Source: Bradyrhizobium cytisi
GTDB lineage: Bacteria > Pseudomonadota > Alphaproteobacteria > Rhizobiales > Xanthobacteraceae
Assembly (NCBI RefSeq): GCF_008123515.1
Contig: NZ_VSSR01000023.1
Location: forward strand, 32,510 to 96,509
Reading direction: 5' to 3'
Length of the DNA stretch: 64,000 nt
This document shows, one piece after another, positions 56,909 through 64,000 of this stretch. A model generated the notes under the pieces. It worked only from the letters and a program-made list of their open reading frames with translations. It was not told the DNA's origin and searched no databases. The translations under genes and the position numbers were made by a program. Numbering within the stretch: the stretch's first letter is position 1; each line of letters starts with the position of its first letter.

Positions 56909-57189
56909 CTGTCGTCACTCTCACTGGCGACGTCACGGCCGCTTCGACGAATCGTGATGGTCCCGGTCGGGCCCAATGCGCGCTGCATCACGGGCGCGGC
57001 AATCGCGCGCGTGCGGATCGGTCGAGCGGCGAAAATATTCCGGACATGATCGTCAGGAAAACGTGACGCAGAAGATGCGCAGGCCTGCGAATAACTGCTC
57101 GCCCATTCGCATCACTCCACACCAGGGAAGCATGCACGCGCCGGGGGCGCAACCAACAGCACCTGCTTCCCAAGTGGAGGGAGGCTTAC

Positions 57190-58758
57190 GTGCGGATCAT
57201 CAACTGCGGACTGATGCTGGGACTACTCGCTGCCTGTTCGGGACAGGCGCGTGCCGACGACAATGTCACAACCGAAATCCAGGCGCTGAAGACCAAGCTG
57301 AAGGAGCTGCAGCAGAAGGTGGATTCGGAGGCGCGTAAGACGCGTCAGGTCGAAGTGCAGGCCAAAGCCATGCCGATGCCGGGGACCTACAAGGCGCTGC
57401 CCGTCGAGGCATGTGCGGGCGGCAAGATCTGCTACAAGGGCGTCACGCTGACATTCGGCGGCTGGGTCGATCTCACCGGCATCTACCGTTCCCGCAACAT
57501 CGCCTCCGACACCGGCTCGGTCTACAATTTCATTCCCTATCAGCAGAGCCACAATTTCTACTTCCCGGAGACGCGGTTCTCCGCGCGCCAGAGCCGGTTC
57601 TCGGTGCTGGCCGAAGGCAATGCCGATGCCGATACGCATCTCGCGGGCTACGGCGAAATCGACTTCGAGGGCGCGGCGCAGACGGCGAGCTCGGTTGCCA
57701 CCAACTCCTTCAATCCGCGGATGCGGCAGCTCAGTCTCGAGCTCGACCGGACCGATCTCGGCCTGCACTTCCTCGCCGGCCAATCCTGGTCGCTGAACGC
57801 GCCGACCAAGACGGGCATCGATCCTCGCGGCGTCGACGCGCCCGGCGTGATCGACTTCGAATCCGTTCCGGGATTTCTGGCGGCACGCCAGCCAGGTCTG
57901 CGCGTCTGGAAGGATCTCGGGCCCGAGTTCAAGCTCGCCGCGTCGGTCGAGAATCCGCAGACCGCTTTCTTCGGCGGCAATACGCCGACGGTCGGTACGC
58001 CCGCGGCCGGTCCGCAGGGTGTGCTCAATCCGAACCTCCAGGTCAATCTGACCGGGCCGGGCGGCAGCTTCTTCAACAACCTCAACAATGTCAGCTTGAA
58101 CCAGGTGCCCGACGTCACCGTCAAGGCGGCGTGGGACCCGCGGCTCGGGCCCTACAAGCTGCATGTCGAGGCCTGGGCGCTCTATCGCCAGCTGTTCGAT
58201 CGCTTCAATGGCGCCAACCACGGCTACGACACCGGCAGCTTCGGCGGCCACGTCTTCGCCGAGCTGATTCCGAAGACCCTCGACCTCCAGCTCTACGGCG
58301 CGCATGGCGTGCTCGGCCGCTTCACGGCGACGCCGTTCCCCGATGCGGCGGTGGCGCAGGACGGCACGGTGCTGCCGCTGACGATCACGGCGGCCGCGGT
58401 CGGCCTGATCTGGCACGCGACGCCGAGCCTCGATGTCTACAGCTACGCCGGTCTGGAAAAGGCCAAGGCCAGTTTTGCCAATGTCGGGATCACTCCGTTC
58501 GGCTACGGCAATCCGCTCTACAACAACACCGGCTGCTTCACCGAGAACACGCCGGCCGCGACCTGTAACGGCAACACCAGGGAAGTCCGGCAGATCACCG
58601 CCGGCATCTACGACACCATCTACCAGGGCAACTACGGCACGCTGAAAGCGGGCGTGCAGTATTCCTACACGCAGCGGTTCGCCTTCGCCGGTGTCGGCGG
58701 CGCGCCCAAGACCGACGACAACATCGTCATGACGCAGATCCGGTACTATCCGTTCTAG
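57190..58758 (+). CDS. Outer-membrane porin (DcaP-like)
   Basis: 522 residues, GTG start at 57190 with GGAGGGAGG ten bases upstream. Signal peptide (ending SGQARA), then a coiled coil (TTEIQALKTKLKELQQKVDSEARKT, residues 29-55), then the beta barrel with alternating patterns such as GVTLTFGGWVDLTGIYRSRN, RFSARQSRFSVLAEGNAD and C-terminal MTQIRYYPF ending in Phe, as for outer membrane barrels. DcaP-type trimeric porins pass anionic or aromatic solutes. Single gene, strongly built and probably highly expressed. Confidence 0.85.
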   Translation: MRIINCGLMLGLLAACSGQARADDNVTTEIQALKTKLKELQQKVDSEARKTRQVEVQAKAMPMPGTYKALPVEACAGGKICYKGVTLTFGGWVDLTGIYRSRNIASDTGSVYNFIPYQQSHNFYFPETRFSARQSRFSVLAEGNADADTHLAGYGEIDFEGAAQTASSVATNSFNPRMRQLSLELDRTDLGLHFLAGQSWSLNAPTKTGIDPRGVDAPGVIDFESVPGFLAARQPGLRVWKDLGPEFKLAASVENPQTAFFGGNTPTVGTPAAGPQGVLNPNLQVNLTGPGGSFFNNLNNVSLNQVPDVTVKAAWDPRLGPYKLHVEAWALYRQLFDRFNGANHGYDTGSFGGHVFAELIPKTLDLQLYGAHGVLGRFTATPFPDAAVAQDGTVLPLTITAAAVGLIWHATPSLDVYSYAGLEKAKASFANVGITPFGYGNPLYNNTGCFTENTPAATCNGNTREVRQITAGIYDTIYQGNYGTLKAGVQYSYTQRFAFAGVGGAPKTDDNIVMTQIRYYPF

Positions 58759-58798
58759 GCAGGGAGCCGCGCTTGCGCCCCATCCGGGTTTACTTCAG

Positions 58799-59734
58799 CT
58801 ACGGCTTCTTCAGCGCCGCATGCGGCCGGCCGAAGTCCGGCGCCGCCGAATCCTGGCCGATCTCGACGATGCCGCGGCGGATGGCGCGGGTGCGGGTGAA
58901 GTGATCGAACAGCGCCTCGCCGTCGCCGCGACGGATCGCGCGGGTGAGCTTTGCGAGATCCTCGGTGAAGGTGCCGAGCATCTCCAGCACCGCGTCCTTG
59001 TTGGCGAGGAAGACGTCGCGCCACATCGTCGGATCGGAGGCCGCGATGCGGGTGAAGTCGCGGAAACCGCCGGCCGAGAACTTGATGACCTCCGATTCCG
59101 TCACTTGCTGCAGCTCGTCGGCGGTGCCGACGATGGTGTAGGCGATCAGATGCGGCAGATGGCTGGTGATCGCGAGCACGAGATCATGATGATCCGGCGT
59201 CATCACCTCGACCTTGGCACCCATTGCCGCCCAGAAGGCGCGTAAGTGCGCGGTGGCCGCGGCGTCGGTGCCTTCCGGCGGCGTCAAAATGCACCAGCGG
59301 TTAATGAAGAGCTCGGCGAAGCCGGAATCCGGGCCCGAATGCTCGGTACCAGCGACCGGATGCGCCGGCACGAAATGAACGTCCTTCGGCAGGTGCGGCG
59401 CCATGTCCCTGACGATCGCGCCCTTGACCGAGCCGACGTCGGAAATAACAGCGCCGGGCTTGAGATGCGCAGCAATCTCCTGCGCCACCGGCCCGCAGGC
59501 GCCGACAGGAATGCAGAGGATGACGAGATCGGCATCCTTCACCGCTTCCGCGTTGGTCGCGACGACCTGGTCGACGATGCCGAGCTCGAGCACCCGCGCG
59601 CGGGTCTTCTCCGAGCGCGCGGTGGTGACGATCTCGGAAGCCAGGCCCTGGAGCTTCGCTGCGCGCGCGATCGAGCCGCCGATCAGGCCGAAGCCGATCA
59701 GCGCGACGCGCTGGAAGTGCGGGTCCATGCTCAT
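58799..59734 (-). CDS. tyrC: Prephenate/arogenate dehydrogenase
   Basis: 311 residues. NAD motif VALIGFGLIGGSIARAAKLQG, DVGSVKGAIV, FVPAHPVAGTEHSGPDSGFAELF with the catalytic His, and MTPDHHDLVLAITSHLPHLIAYTIVG. It oxidises prephenate or arogenate on the way to tyrosine. Stop of hisC and start of tyrC overlap (ATGA), so it is last in an aroQ-like/hisC/tyrC operon. Confidence 0.93.
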   Translation of the reverse strand: MSMDPHFQRVALIGFGLIGGSIARAAKLQGLASEIVTTARSEKTRARVLELGIVDQVVATNAEAVKDADLVILCIPVGACGPVAQEIAAHLKPGAVISDVGSVKGAIVRDMAPHLPKDVHFVPAHPVAGTEHSGPDSGFAELFINRWCILTPPEGTDAAATAHLRAFWAAMGAKVEVMTPDHHDLVLAITSHLPHLIAYTIVGTADELQQVTESEVIKFSAGGFRDFTRIAASDPTMWRDVFLANKDAVLEMLGTFTEDLAKLTRAIRRGDGEALFDHFTRTRAIRRGIVEIGQDSAAPDFGRPHAALKKP

Positions 59735-60828
59735 TTGCCGGCCATGAAGTCGCGCAAGGCCTCGGCGACGAGGCGGTTGGCCTCCTCGGTGCCGATGGTC
59801 ATGCGCAGCGAATGCGGTAGGCCGTAGTTTTTCAACGCGCGCAGCACCAGGCCCCGCTTGGTGAGATACGCATCGGCGTCGTCAGAGGTCTTGCCCTTGT
59901 CGGTCGGGAAGTGGATCAGCACGAAATTGGCGACGCCCGGCGTCACCTTGAGCCCGGTCTTGGTGATCTCCTCGGACAGCCAGTTGCGCCAGGTCTCGGT
60001 GAACTGCTTCGACATCGCCTGGTGCGCGGTGTCCTCGATCGCGGCGACCGCGGCGTACATCGCCGGGGTCGACACGTTGAACGGACCGCGGATGCGGTTG
60101 ACCGCGTCGATGATGTGCTCAGGGCCGAACATCCAGCCGATGCGCAGCGCGGCGAGGCCGTGGATCTTGGAGAAGGTGTGCGTCACCACCGTATTCTCTG
60201 TGGTGGCGACGAGCTCGATCCCCATCTCGTAGTCGTTGCGCGAGACGTAGTCGCAATAGGCGGCGTCCAGCACCAGCAGCACGTGCGACGGCAGGCCGGC
60301 GCGCAGGCGCTTGACCTCGTCGAACGGGATATAGGTGCCGGTCGGGTTGTTGGGATTGGCGAGCCAGACCAGCTTCGTCTTCGGCGTCACCGCCTTGAGG
60401 ATGGCGTCGACGTCGCAGGTCAGGTTCTTCTCCGCCGCGACCACGTTCCTGGCGCCGACCGCCATGGTCGCGATCGGGTAGACCAGGAAGCCGTGCGTGG
60501 TCGAGATCGCCTCGTCGCCGTGGCTGAGATAGGTGTGGGCGAGCAGGTTGAGGATCTCGTCCGAGCCGGCGCCGCAGATGATGCGGTTCGGATCGAGCCC
60601 GAAAGAACGGCCGATCGCCTCGCGCAGCACACGCGAGGTGCCTTCCGGATAGTCTTCCAGATGATCTGCGACGCGCTTGAAGGCCTCGATTGCCTTGGGC
60701 GAAGGTCCGAACGGCGTCTCGTTGGCCGAGAGCTTGAATACCTTGCGGCCCGGCTCCGCGACCGGGCTCTTGCCGGGCGTGTAGGGCGCAATATCGAGAA
60801 TGCCGGGATTCGGCACGGGGCGGGACAT
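59731..60828 (-). CDS. hisC: Histidinol-phosphate/aromatic aminotransferase
   Basis: 365 residues from ATG 60826-60828. PLP lysine in VVTHTFSKIHGLAALRIGWMFG, with KLSANETPFGPSPKAI, WLANPNNPTGTYIP and LVLDAAYCDYV. It transaminates imidazole-acetol phosphate in histidine synthesis, and in this tyrC-linked context may also serve as aromatic aminotransferase for tyrosine or phenylalanine. Overlaps tyrC by 4 bases; 47 bases separate it from the mutase gene. Confidence 0.92.
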   Translation of the reverse strand: MSRPVPNPGILDIAPYTPGKSPVAEPGRKVFKLSANETPFGPSPKAIEAFKRVADHLEDYPEGTSRVLREAIGRSFGLDPNRIICGAGSDEILNLLAHTYLSHGDEAISTTHGFLVYPIATMAVGARNVVAAEKNLTCDVDAILKAVTPKTKLVWLANPNNPTGTYIPFDEVKRLRAGLPSHVLLVLDAAYCDYVSRNDYEMGIELVATTENTVVTHTFSKIHGLAALRIGWMFGPEHIIDAVNRIRGPFNVSTPAMYAAVAAIEDTAHQAMSKQFTETWRNWLSEEITKTGLKVTPGVANFVLIHFPTDKGKTSDDADAYLTKRGLVLRALKNYGLPHSLRMTIGTEEANRLVAEALRDFMAGK

Positions 60829-60875
60829 CTTCAACTCCGGATAGGCCAAGTCTGCTCGCGACGTCTGTTCGCGAT

Positions 60876-61724
60876 TTACGATTTCGACCCGGTCGGGGGC
60901 ACCGTATAGCGCGTTGCGTGGCTGCCGACGAGGGCCGTGGAGCGCACCGAGGCCCCTGCTTCGATCAGGGCTGCCTTGATTTTGTCGATGCTGGTCGCGC
61001 TCGTGACCGAGACCAGCAGCGCCGCGCCGTCGAAGGCGGTATCGGGCACCGCCACGATCTCGGCGAGCGGCGACAGGGCGCGTGCGACCTCGGCGTTCCA
61101 CCCGGATACCCGCACGCTGAAGGTCTCGACCTCCGTCACCACGGCGCTGTCGGCGACGCGAGAGACCGCGAAAACGGGCAGCGCGGCCGGATGGTCGGCA
61201 CGCTCGACGAAGGGCAGCCGCGCGATGATCTTTGGCGCGCCGTCCGCTTCCAGCTCCAGCCACCACGGCGTGCGGCTCGAGGTCGCCGAGACCAGCGCCA
61301 GATCGCCCTTGGACTTCGCCACCGCTTCGACCGCGGCCTGCGCGCTGAAATGCGCGACGTAAGGAACCGTGAAGCCGAAATGGAAGCGCACGGAATCGCG
61401 CATTGCCGGCTCGCTGACCGAGATGTCGGCATGCACTGAGAACGGCGCCTGGACATAGGTGAAAGTGGAGATGATGACGCGCCAGATGCTCTCGACCGTG
61501 TCGAGCGGCAGGATGCCGCGATGACGTTGCACGATGTCACGCATCATGGAGGCTTCGCGCGCCGGGCGGAACGCCGAGCCGACCTCCTGGGTCTGCTTCA
61601 CCTGGATCAGGCGGTCGATGATGTCGGCGCGCTGCATCAGCAGGCGATGCATGCCCTCGTCGATTGCGTCGATCTCCTTGCGCAATTCCTGGAGTGATGG
61701 TGGCGCGGGCGGACGTTGGGACAT
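60876..61724 (-). CDS. Chorismate mutase fused to degenerate prephenate dehydratase-like domain
   Basis: 282 residues from ATG 61722-61724. AroQ-type mutase (10-100): LQELRKEIDAIDEGMHRLLMQRADIIDRLIQVKQTQEVGSAFRPAREASMMRDIVQRHRG. The remaining 180 residues resemble the second lobe of prephenate dehydratase (AAVEAVAKSKGDLALVSATSS..WWLEL..APKIIARLPF) and a worn ACT-like end, but the catalytic TRF motif is replaced (PVFAV). It converts chorismate to prephenate; the tail could be regulatory. First gene of the operon, divergent from metX. Confidence 0.88.
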   Translation of the reverse strand: MSQRPPAPPSLQELRKEIDAIDEGMHRLLMQRADIIDRLIQVKQTQEVGSAFRPAREASMMRDIVQRHRGILPLDTVESIWRVIISTFTYVQAPFSVHADISVSEPAMRDSVRFHFGFTVPYVAHFSAQAAVEAVAKSKGDLALVSATSSRTPWWLELEADGAPKIIARLPFVERADHPAALPVFAVSRVADSAVVTEVETFSVRVSGWNAEVARALSPLAEIVAVPDTAFDGAALLVSVTSATSIDKIKAALIEAGASVRSTALVGSHATRYTVPPTGSKS

Positions 61725-61866
61725 ATCTGCGACGTGCTGTTGAGAGGCTGTGGTCGAGGTTCTGATTAGGCAGGATGGGCGGCGAAAGCAAAGAGAAATG
61801 CAAAGAGAAGTCAGGCCCGCGTCGGCTGGCAGCACGGGAGCGAATTTGGCTCATCCGAACCGCGAC

Positions 61867-61895
61867 TTGACGAAAAGCGCCCAAGCCGGTAGGTT
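61867..61895 (+). promoter_or_regulatory. Sigma-70 promoter of metX
   Basis: TTGACG (61867-61872), 17-base spacer, TAGGTT (61890-61895). Predicted start near 61902 is just before the SAM-II aptamer, so the riboswitch would be at the very 5' end of the message. The same hexamers are seen upstream of etfB. Confidence 0.6.
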
Positions 61896-61906
61896 TTTGC
61901 CTGTTC

Positions 61907-61957
61907 CGTGGTCATTTGAGCCGGCCGGCTTGCAGCCACGTTAAAAAACTCGCTAAA
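61907..61957 (+). ncRNA. SAM-II riboswitch aptamer
   Basis: The sequence CGTGGTCATTTGAGCCGG, then CCGGCTTGCAGCCACG, then TTAAAAAACTCGCTAAA follows the SAM-II consensus: outer stem CGTGG/CCACG (61907-61911 and 61935-61939), ATTTG loop, TTGCAG and the 3' GCTAAA tail that makes the pseudoknot. SAM-II aptamers bind S-adenosylmethionine and control methionine genes in alphaproteobacteria; the downstream gene is metX, as expected. Confidence 0.93.
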
Positions 61958-61959
61958 CA

Positions 61960-62011
61960 GGCCGGGGACACTTCCGATCCCGGCCGAACCTATCGTTCAG
62001 GCCGGGTTTTT
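61960..62011 (+). terminator. SAM-II expression platform with alternative hairpins
   Basis: GGCCGGG (61960-61966), CCCGGCC (61979-61985) and GGCCGGG (62000-62006) can pair as two competing stems. The later one, followed by TTTTT, is a rho-independent terminator; the earlier one would be an antiterminator. The earlier stem starts three bases after the aptamer, so SAM binding could favour one over the other. Confidence 0.75.
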
Positions 62012-62070
62012 CATGGCCTGATGTCAGTCGCGATCTGAAGTCCGATCGCAAACGAGGTCGATGGTCAGAG

Positions 62071-63273
62071 ATGGTTGGCGTCAAGTCTGTCCCCAGTCCC
62101 GCGATCAGTGCCGACGATCGGTCGCATGAGGTCGATCATCCGAGTTCGGAGGTCGCGCAGTTCGGCGCCGACCAGCCGCTGCGGCTCGATTGCGGCATCG
62201 ATCTCACCCCGTTCCAGATCGCCTACAAGACCTATGGCGAGCTCAACGCCGATCGGTCCAACGCCGTGCTGATCTGCCATGCGCTGACCGGCGATCAGCA
62301 CGTCGCCAATGTGCACCCCGTCACCGGCAAGTCCGGCTGGTGGGAGACGCTGGTCGGCCCCGGCCGTCCGCTCGATCCCAGCCGCTACTTCATCATCTGC
62401 TCCAACGTGATCGGCGGCTGCATGGGCTCGACCGGGCCGGCCTCGATCAACCCCGCCACCGGCAAGGTGTGGGGCCTGGATTTCCCCGTCATCACCATCC
62501 CCGACATGGTGCGGGCGCAGGCGATGCTGATCGACCGGCTCGGCATCGACACGCTGTTCGCGGTCGTCGGCGGCTCGATGGGTGGCATGCAGGTGCTGCA
62601 ATGGACTGCGGCCTATCCCAAGCGCGTCTACTCGGCGCTGGCGATTGCCTGTTCGACGCGGCACTCGGCACAGAACATCGCCTTCCACGAGCTCGGTCGT
62701 CAGGCCGTGATGGCCGATCCCGATTGGCACAATGGCGCCTACGCCGATCAGGGCATCCATCCGCATCGCGGCCTCGCGGTCGCGCGCATGGCTGCACACA
62801 TCACCTATCTCTCGGACGCCGCGCTGCATCGCAAGTTTGGCCGCCGCATGCAGGACCGCGAGCTGCCGACCTTCTCGTTCGATGCCGATTTCCAGGTCGA
62901 GTCCTATTTGCGCTACCAGGGCTCGTCCTTTGTCGAGCGTTTCGACGCCAACTCCTATCTCTATCTCACGCGCGCGATGGACTATTTCGACATCGCCGGC
63001 GATCACGGCGGCGTGCTGGCAAAGGCGTTCGCCGGAATCGAGACGCGCTTCTGCGTGGTCTCCTTCACCAGCGACTGGCTGTTCCCGACCTCGGAATCGC
63101 GTGCGCTGGTGCATGCGCTGAATGCGTCGAGTGCGCGGGTGTCGTTCGCCGAGATAGAGACCGATCGCGGCCACGACGCCTTCCTGCTCGACGTGCCTGA
63201 ATTCTTCGACATCTCCCGCGCCTTCCTGCAATCGGCAGGCAAGGCGCGCGGGCTCACCGGCAAGAATGACTGA
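62071..63273 (+). CDS. metX: Homoserine O-acetyltransferase/succinyltransferase (MetX)
   Basis: 400 residues. Alpha/beta-hydrolase transferase with [26 protein letters not shown], the nucleophile motif [19 protein letters not shown], and the C-terminal acid and base in [12 protein letters not shown] and [10 protein letters not shown]. It acylates homoserine, the first committed step of methionine synthesis; acetyl versus succinyl specificity cannot be settled by eye. Controlled by the SAM-II riboswitch. Start at ATG 62071 is the first in frame after the terminator. Confidence 0.95.
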   Translation: MVGVKSVPSPAISADDRSHEVDHPSSEVAQFGADQPLRLDCGIDLTPFQIAYKTYGELNADRSNAVLICHALTGDQHVANVHPVTGKSGWWETLVGPGRPLDPSRYFIICSNVIGGCMGSTGPASINPATGKVWGLDFPVITIPDMVRAQAMLIDRLGIDTLFAVVGGSMGGMQVLQWTAAYPKRVYSALAIACSTRHSAQNIAFHELGRQAVMADPDWHNGAYADQGIHPHRGLAVARMAAHITYLSDAALHRKFGRRMQDRELPTFSFDADFQVESYLRYQGSSFVERFDANSYLYLTRAMDYFDIAGDHGGVLAKAFAGIETRFCVVSFTSDWLFPTSESRALVHALNASSARVSFAEIETDRGHDAFLLDVPEFFDISRAFLQSAGKARGLTGKND

Positions 63274-63302
63274 CCAGGAATGACCGACAAGGACGGCTAG
63301 CG

Positions 63303-63965
63303 ATGTCTGTACAGGAAGTGCTGCCGCTCAACGGCCTCGCTGCGGAGCAGTCCGGCCCGTTTCGCGCCGACCATCTGCTGGTCGCCGAGATGGTCAAGCC
63401 GGGCTCGAAAGTGCTCGACGTCGGCTGCGGCGAGGGCGATCTGCTTCAGTTGCTGGAGACCCGCGGCATCGACGGCCGCGGCATCGAGCTGTCGCGCGCG
63501 GGCGTCAACCGCTGCGTGGCAAAAGGCCTCGCGGTGGTGCAGGGCGACGCCGACACCGACCTCGTCAACTATCCCGACGACGCCTTCGACTATGTGATCC
63601 TGTCGCAGACGCTGCAGGCGACGCGCCAGCCCAAGGTCGTGCTGGAGAATCTTCTGCGCATCGGCCGCCGCGCCATCGTGTCGTTCCCCAATTTCGGCTT
63701 CTGGCGGATGCGCCTGCAGCTCCTGGTCGGCGGCCACATGCCGCGCACGGAGAATCTGCCGGCGAGCTGGTACGACACCGCCAACATCCATTTCTGCACC
63801 ATCAAGGATTTCGTCGAGCTCTGCGACACCATCGGCGTCAAGATGGAGCGTGCCGAAGCGCTCGACCTCTACGGCCGTCCGCTGCGGCTGCGATTGCCAT
63901 GGTGGGTCTGGAATCTGTTCGGCGAGCAGGGCGTGTTTTTGCTGAGCCGCGGGCAGGGGAAGTAA
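63303..63965 (+). CDS. metW: Methionine biosynthesis protein MetW
   Basis: 220 residues. SAM-dependent methyltransferase fold with LDVGCGEGDLLQLLETRGIDGRGIELSRAGVNRCVAKGLAVVQGDAD and YDTANIHFCTIKDFVELCDTIGVK, the MetW pattern. MetW is required with MetX for homoserine acylation in many proteobacteria. Same operon, 29 bases after metX. Confidence 0.94.
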   Translation: MSVQEVLPLNGLAAEQSGPFRADHLLVAEMVKPGSKVLDVGCGEGDLLQLLETRGIDGRGIELSRAGVNRCVAKGLAVVQGDADTDLVNYPDDAFDYVILSQTLQATRQPKVVLENLLRIGRRAIVSFPNFGFWRMRLQLLVGGHMPRTENLPASWYDTANIHFCTIKDFVELCDTIGVKMERAEALDLYGRPLRLRLPWWVWNLFGEQGVFLLSRGQGK

Positions 63966-63970
63966 TTTAT

Positions 63971-64000
63971 CGTCATTGCGAGCGCAGCGAAGCAATCCAG
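63971..64000. repeat. Left arm of CGTCATTGCGAG-type repeat, cut by window edge
   Basis: CGTCATTGCGAGCGCAGCG followed by AAGCAATCCAG matches the left arm of the repeat at 46858. The right arm lies beyond the window. Confidence 0.75.

Overview
The window is a GC-rich, gene-dense stretch of alphaproteobacterial chromosome. The gene order tlpA (divergent)/argH-lptM-lysA, the zinc-ribbon/ftsE-ftsX/YdcF/plsC/ChaC/DUF2125 run, the chorismate mutase-hisC-tyrC operon facing SAM-II-controlled metX-metW, CpdR and a TIGR02302 (DUF4175) protein all point to a member of the Bradyrhizobiaceae, most likely Bradyrhizobium. Family and genus assignments rest on recognition of protein families and synteny, not on a database search. 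I saw no tRNA, rRNA, CRISPR array, prophage or intact insertion sequence.

Layout. 1-6.1 kb: the end of a HIT-family gene, a relic that looks like the 3' end of a group II intron (domain V/VI), then a probable aromatic-acid module: DUF3237 protein, a three-part TRAP transporter (DctM, DctQ, DctP), divergent pobA (4-hydroxybenzoate 3-monooxygenase, TTG start) and a PaaI-like thioesterase. 6-15.4 kb: small independent units (LysR/flavin protein, AbrB-type membrane protein, PsiF-like and other small secreted proteins, TetR/thioesterase pair with two palindromic operators, lrgAB, a Tat-type DsbA, a tiny membrane protein, an esterase, and an HtrA-like protein that has lost its whole catalytic triad). 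15.6-24.3 kb: an M20 amidohydrolase, a complete peptide-type ABC importer and an MFS carrier. 24.3-36 kb: diguanylate cyclase, dodecin, GT87-type glycosyltransferase, HNH nuclease, beta-propeller protein plus a flavin monooxygenase with an N-terminal NTF2-like domain, AlkA, a zinc-less GluQ-RS, a soluble hybrid histidine kinase overlapping convergently with a YihY membrane protein. 36-44 kb: HIG1 protein, cobalamin adenosyltransferase, etfBA, 3-hydroxybutyryl-CoA dehydrogenase, a small YjfB-type motility protein, tlpA, argH, lptM, lysA. 44-47.4 kb: tannase/feruloyl-esterase family protein, 3-hydroxyisobutyrate-type dehydrogenase and a carboxymuconolactone-decarboxylase-like protein. 47.5-64 kb: core envelope, division and amino-acid genes ending in metX-metW.

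How genes work together. The TRAP transporter, thioesterase and PobA could take up and feed 4-hydroxybenzoate-type compounds to protocatechuate. The ABC importer and M20 hydrolase could import and cleave N-acyl or peptide-like amino-acid conjugates. EtfAB and the hydroxyacyl-CoA dehydrogenase serve beta-oxidation/PHB metabolism. FtsEX, PlsC, the zinc-ribbon protein and DUF2125 protein form an envelope cluster. Chorismate mutase, HisC and TyrC form an aromatic amino-acid operon.

Regulation readable from the sequence: a SAM-II riboswitch with two mutually exclusive hairpins upstream of metX; two promoters with the same form (TTGAC-N-spacer-TAGGTT) at metX and etfB; an apparently leaderless lrgAB transcript with a palindrome over the -10 region; an operator-like palindrome over a dctP promoter; twin TetR operators. 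At least four families of short palindromic intergenic repeats occur. No obviously new multi-gene system is visible; the most unusual items are degenerate enzymes (HtrA pseudoprotease, half prephenate dehydratase fused to chorismate mutase) and regulatory layouts.
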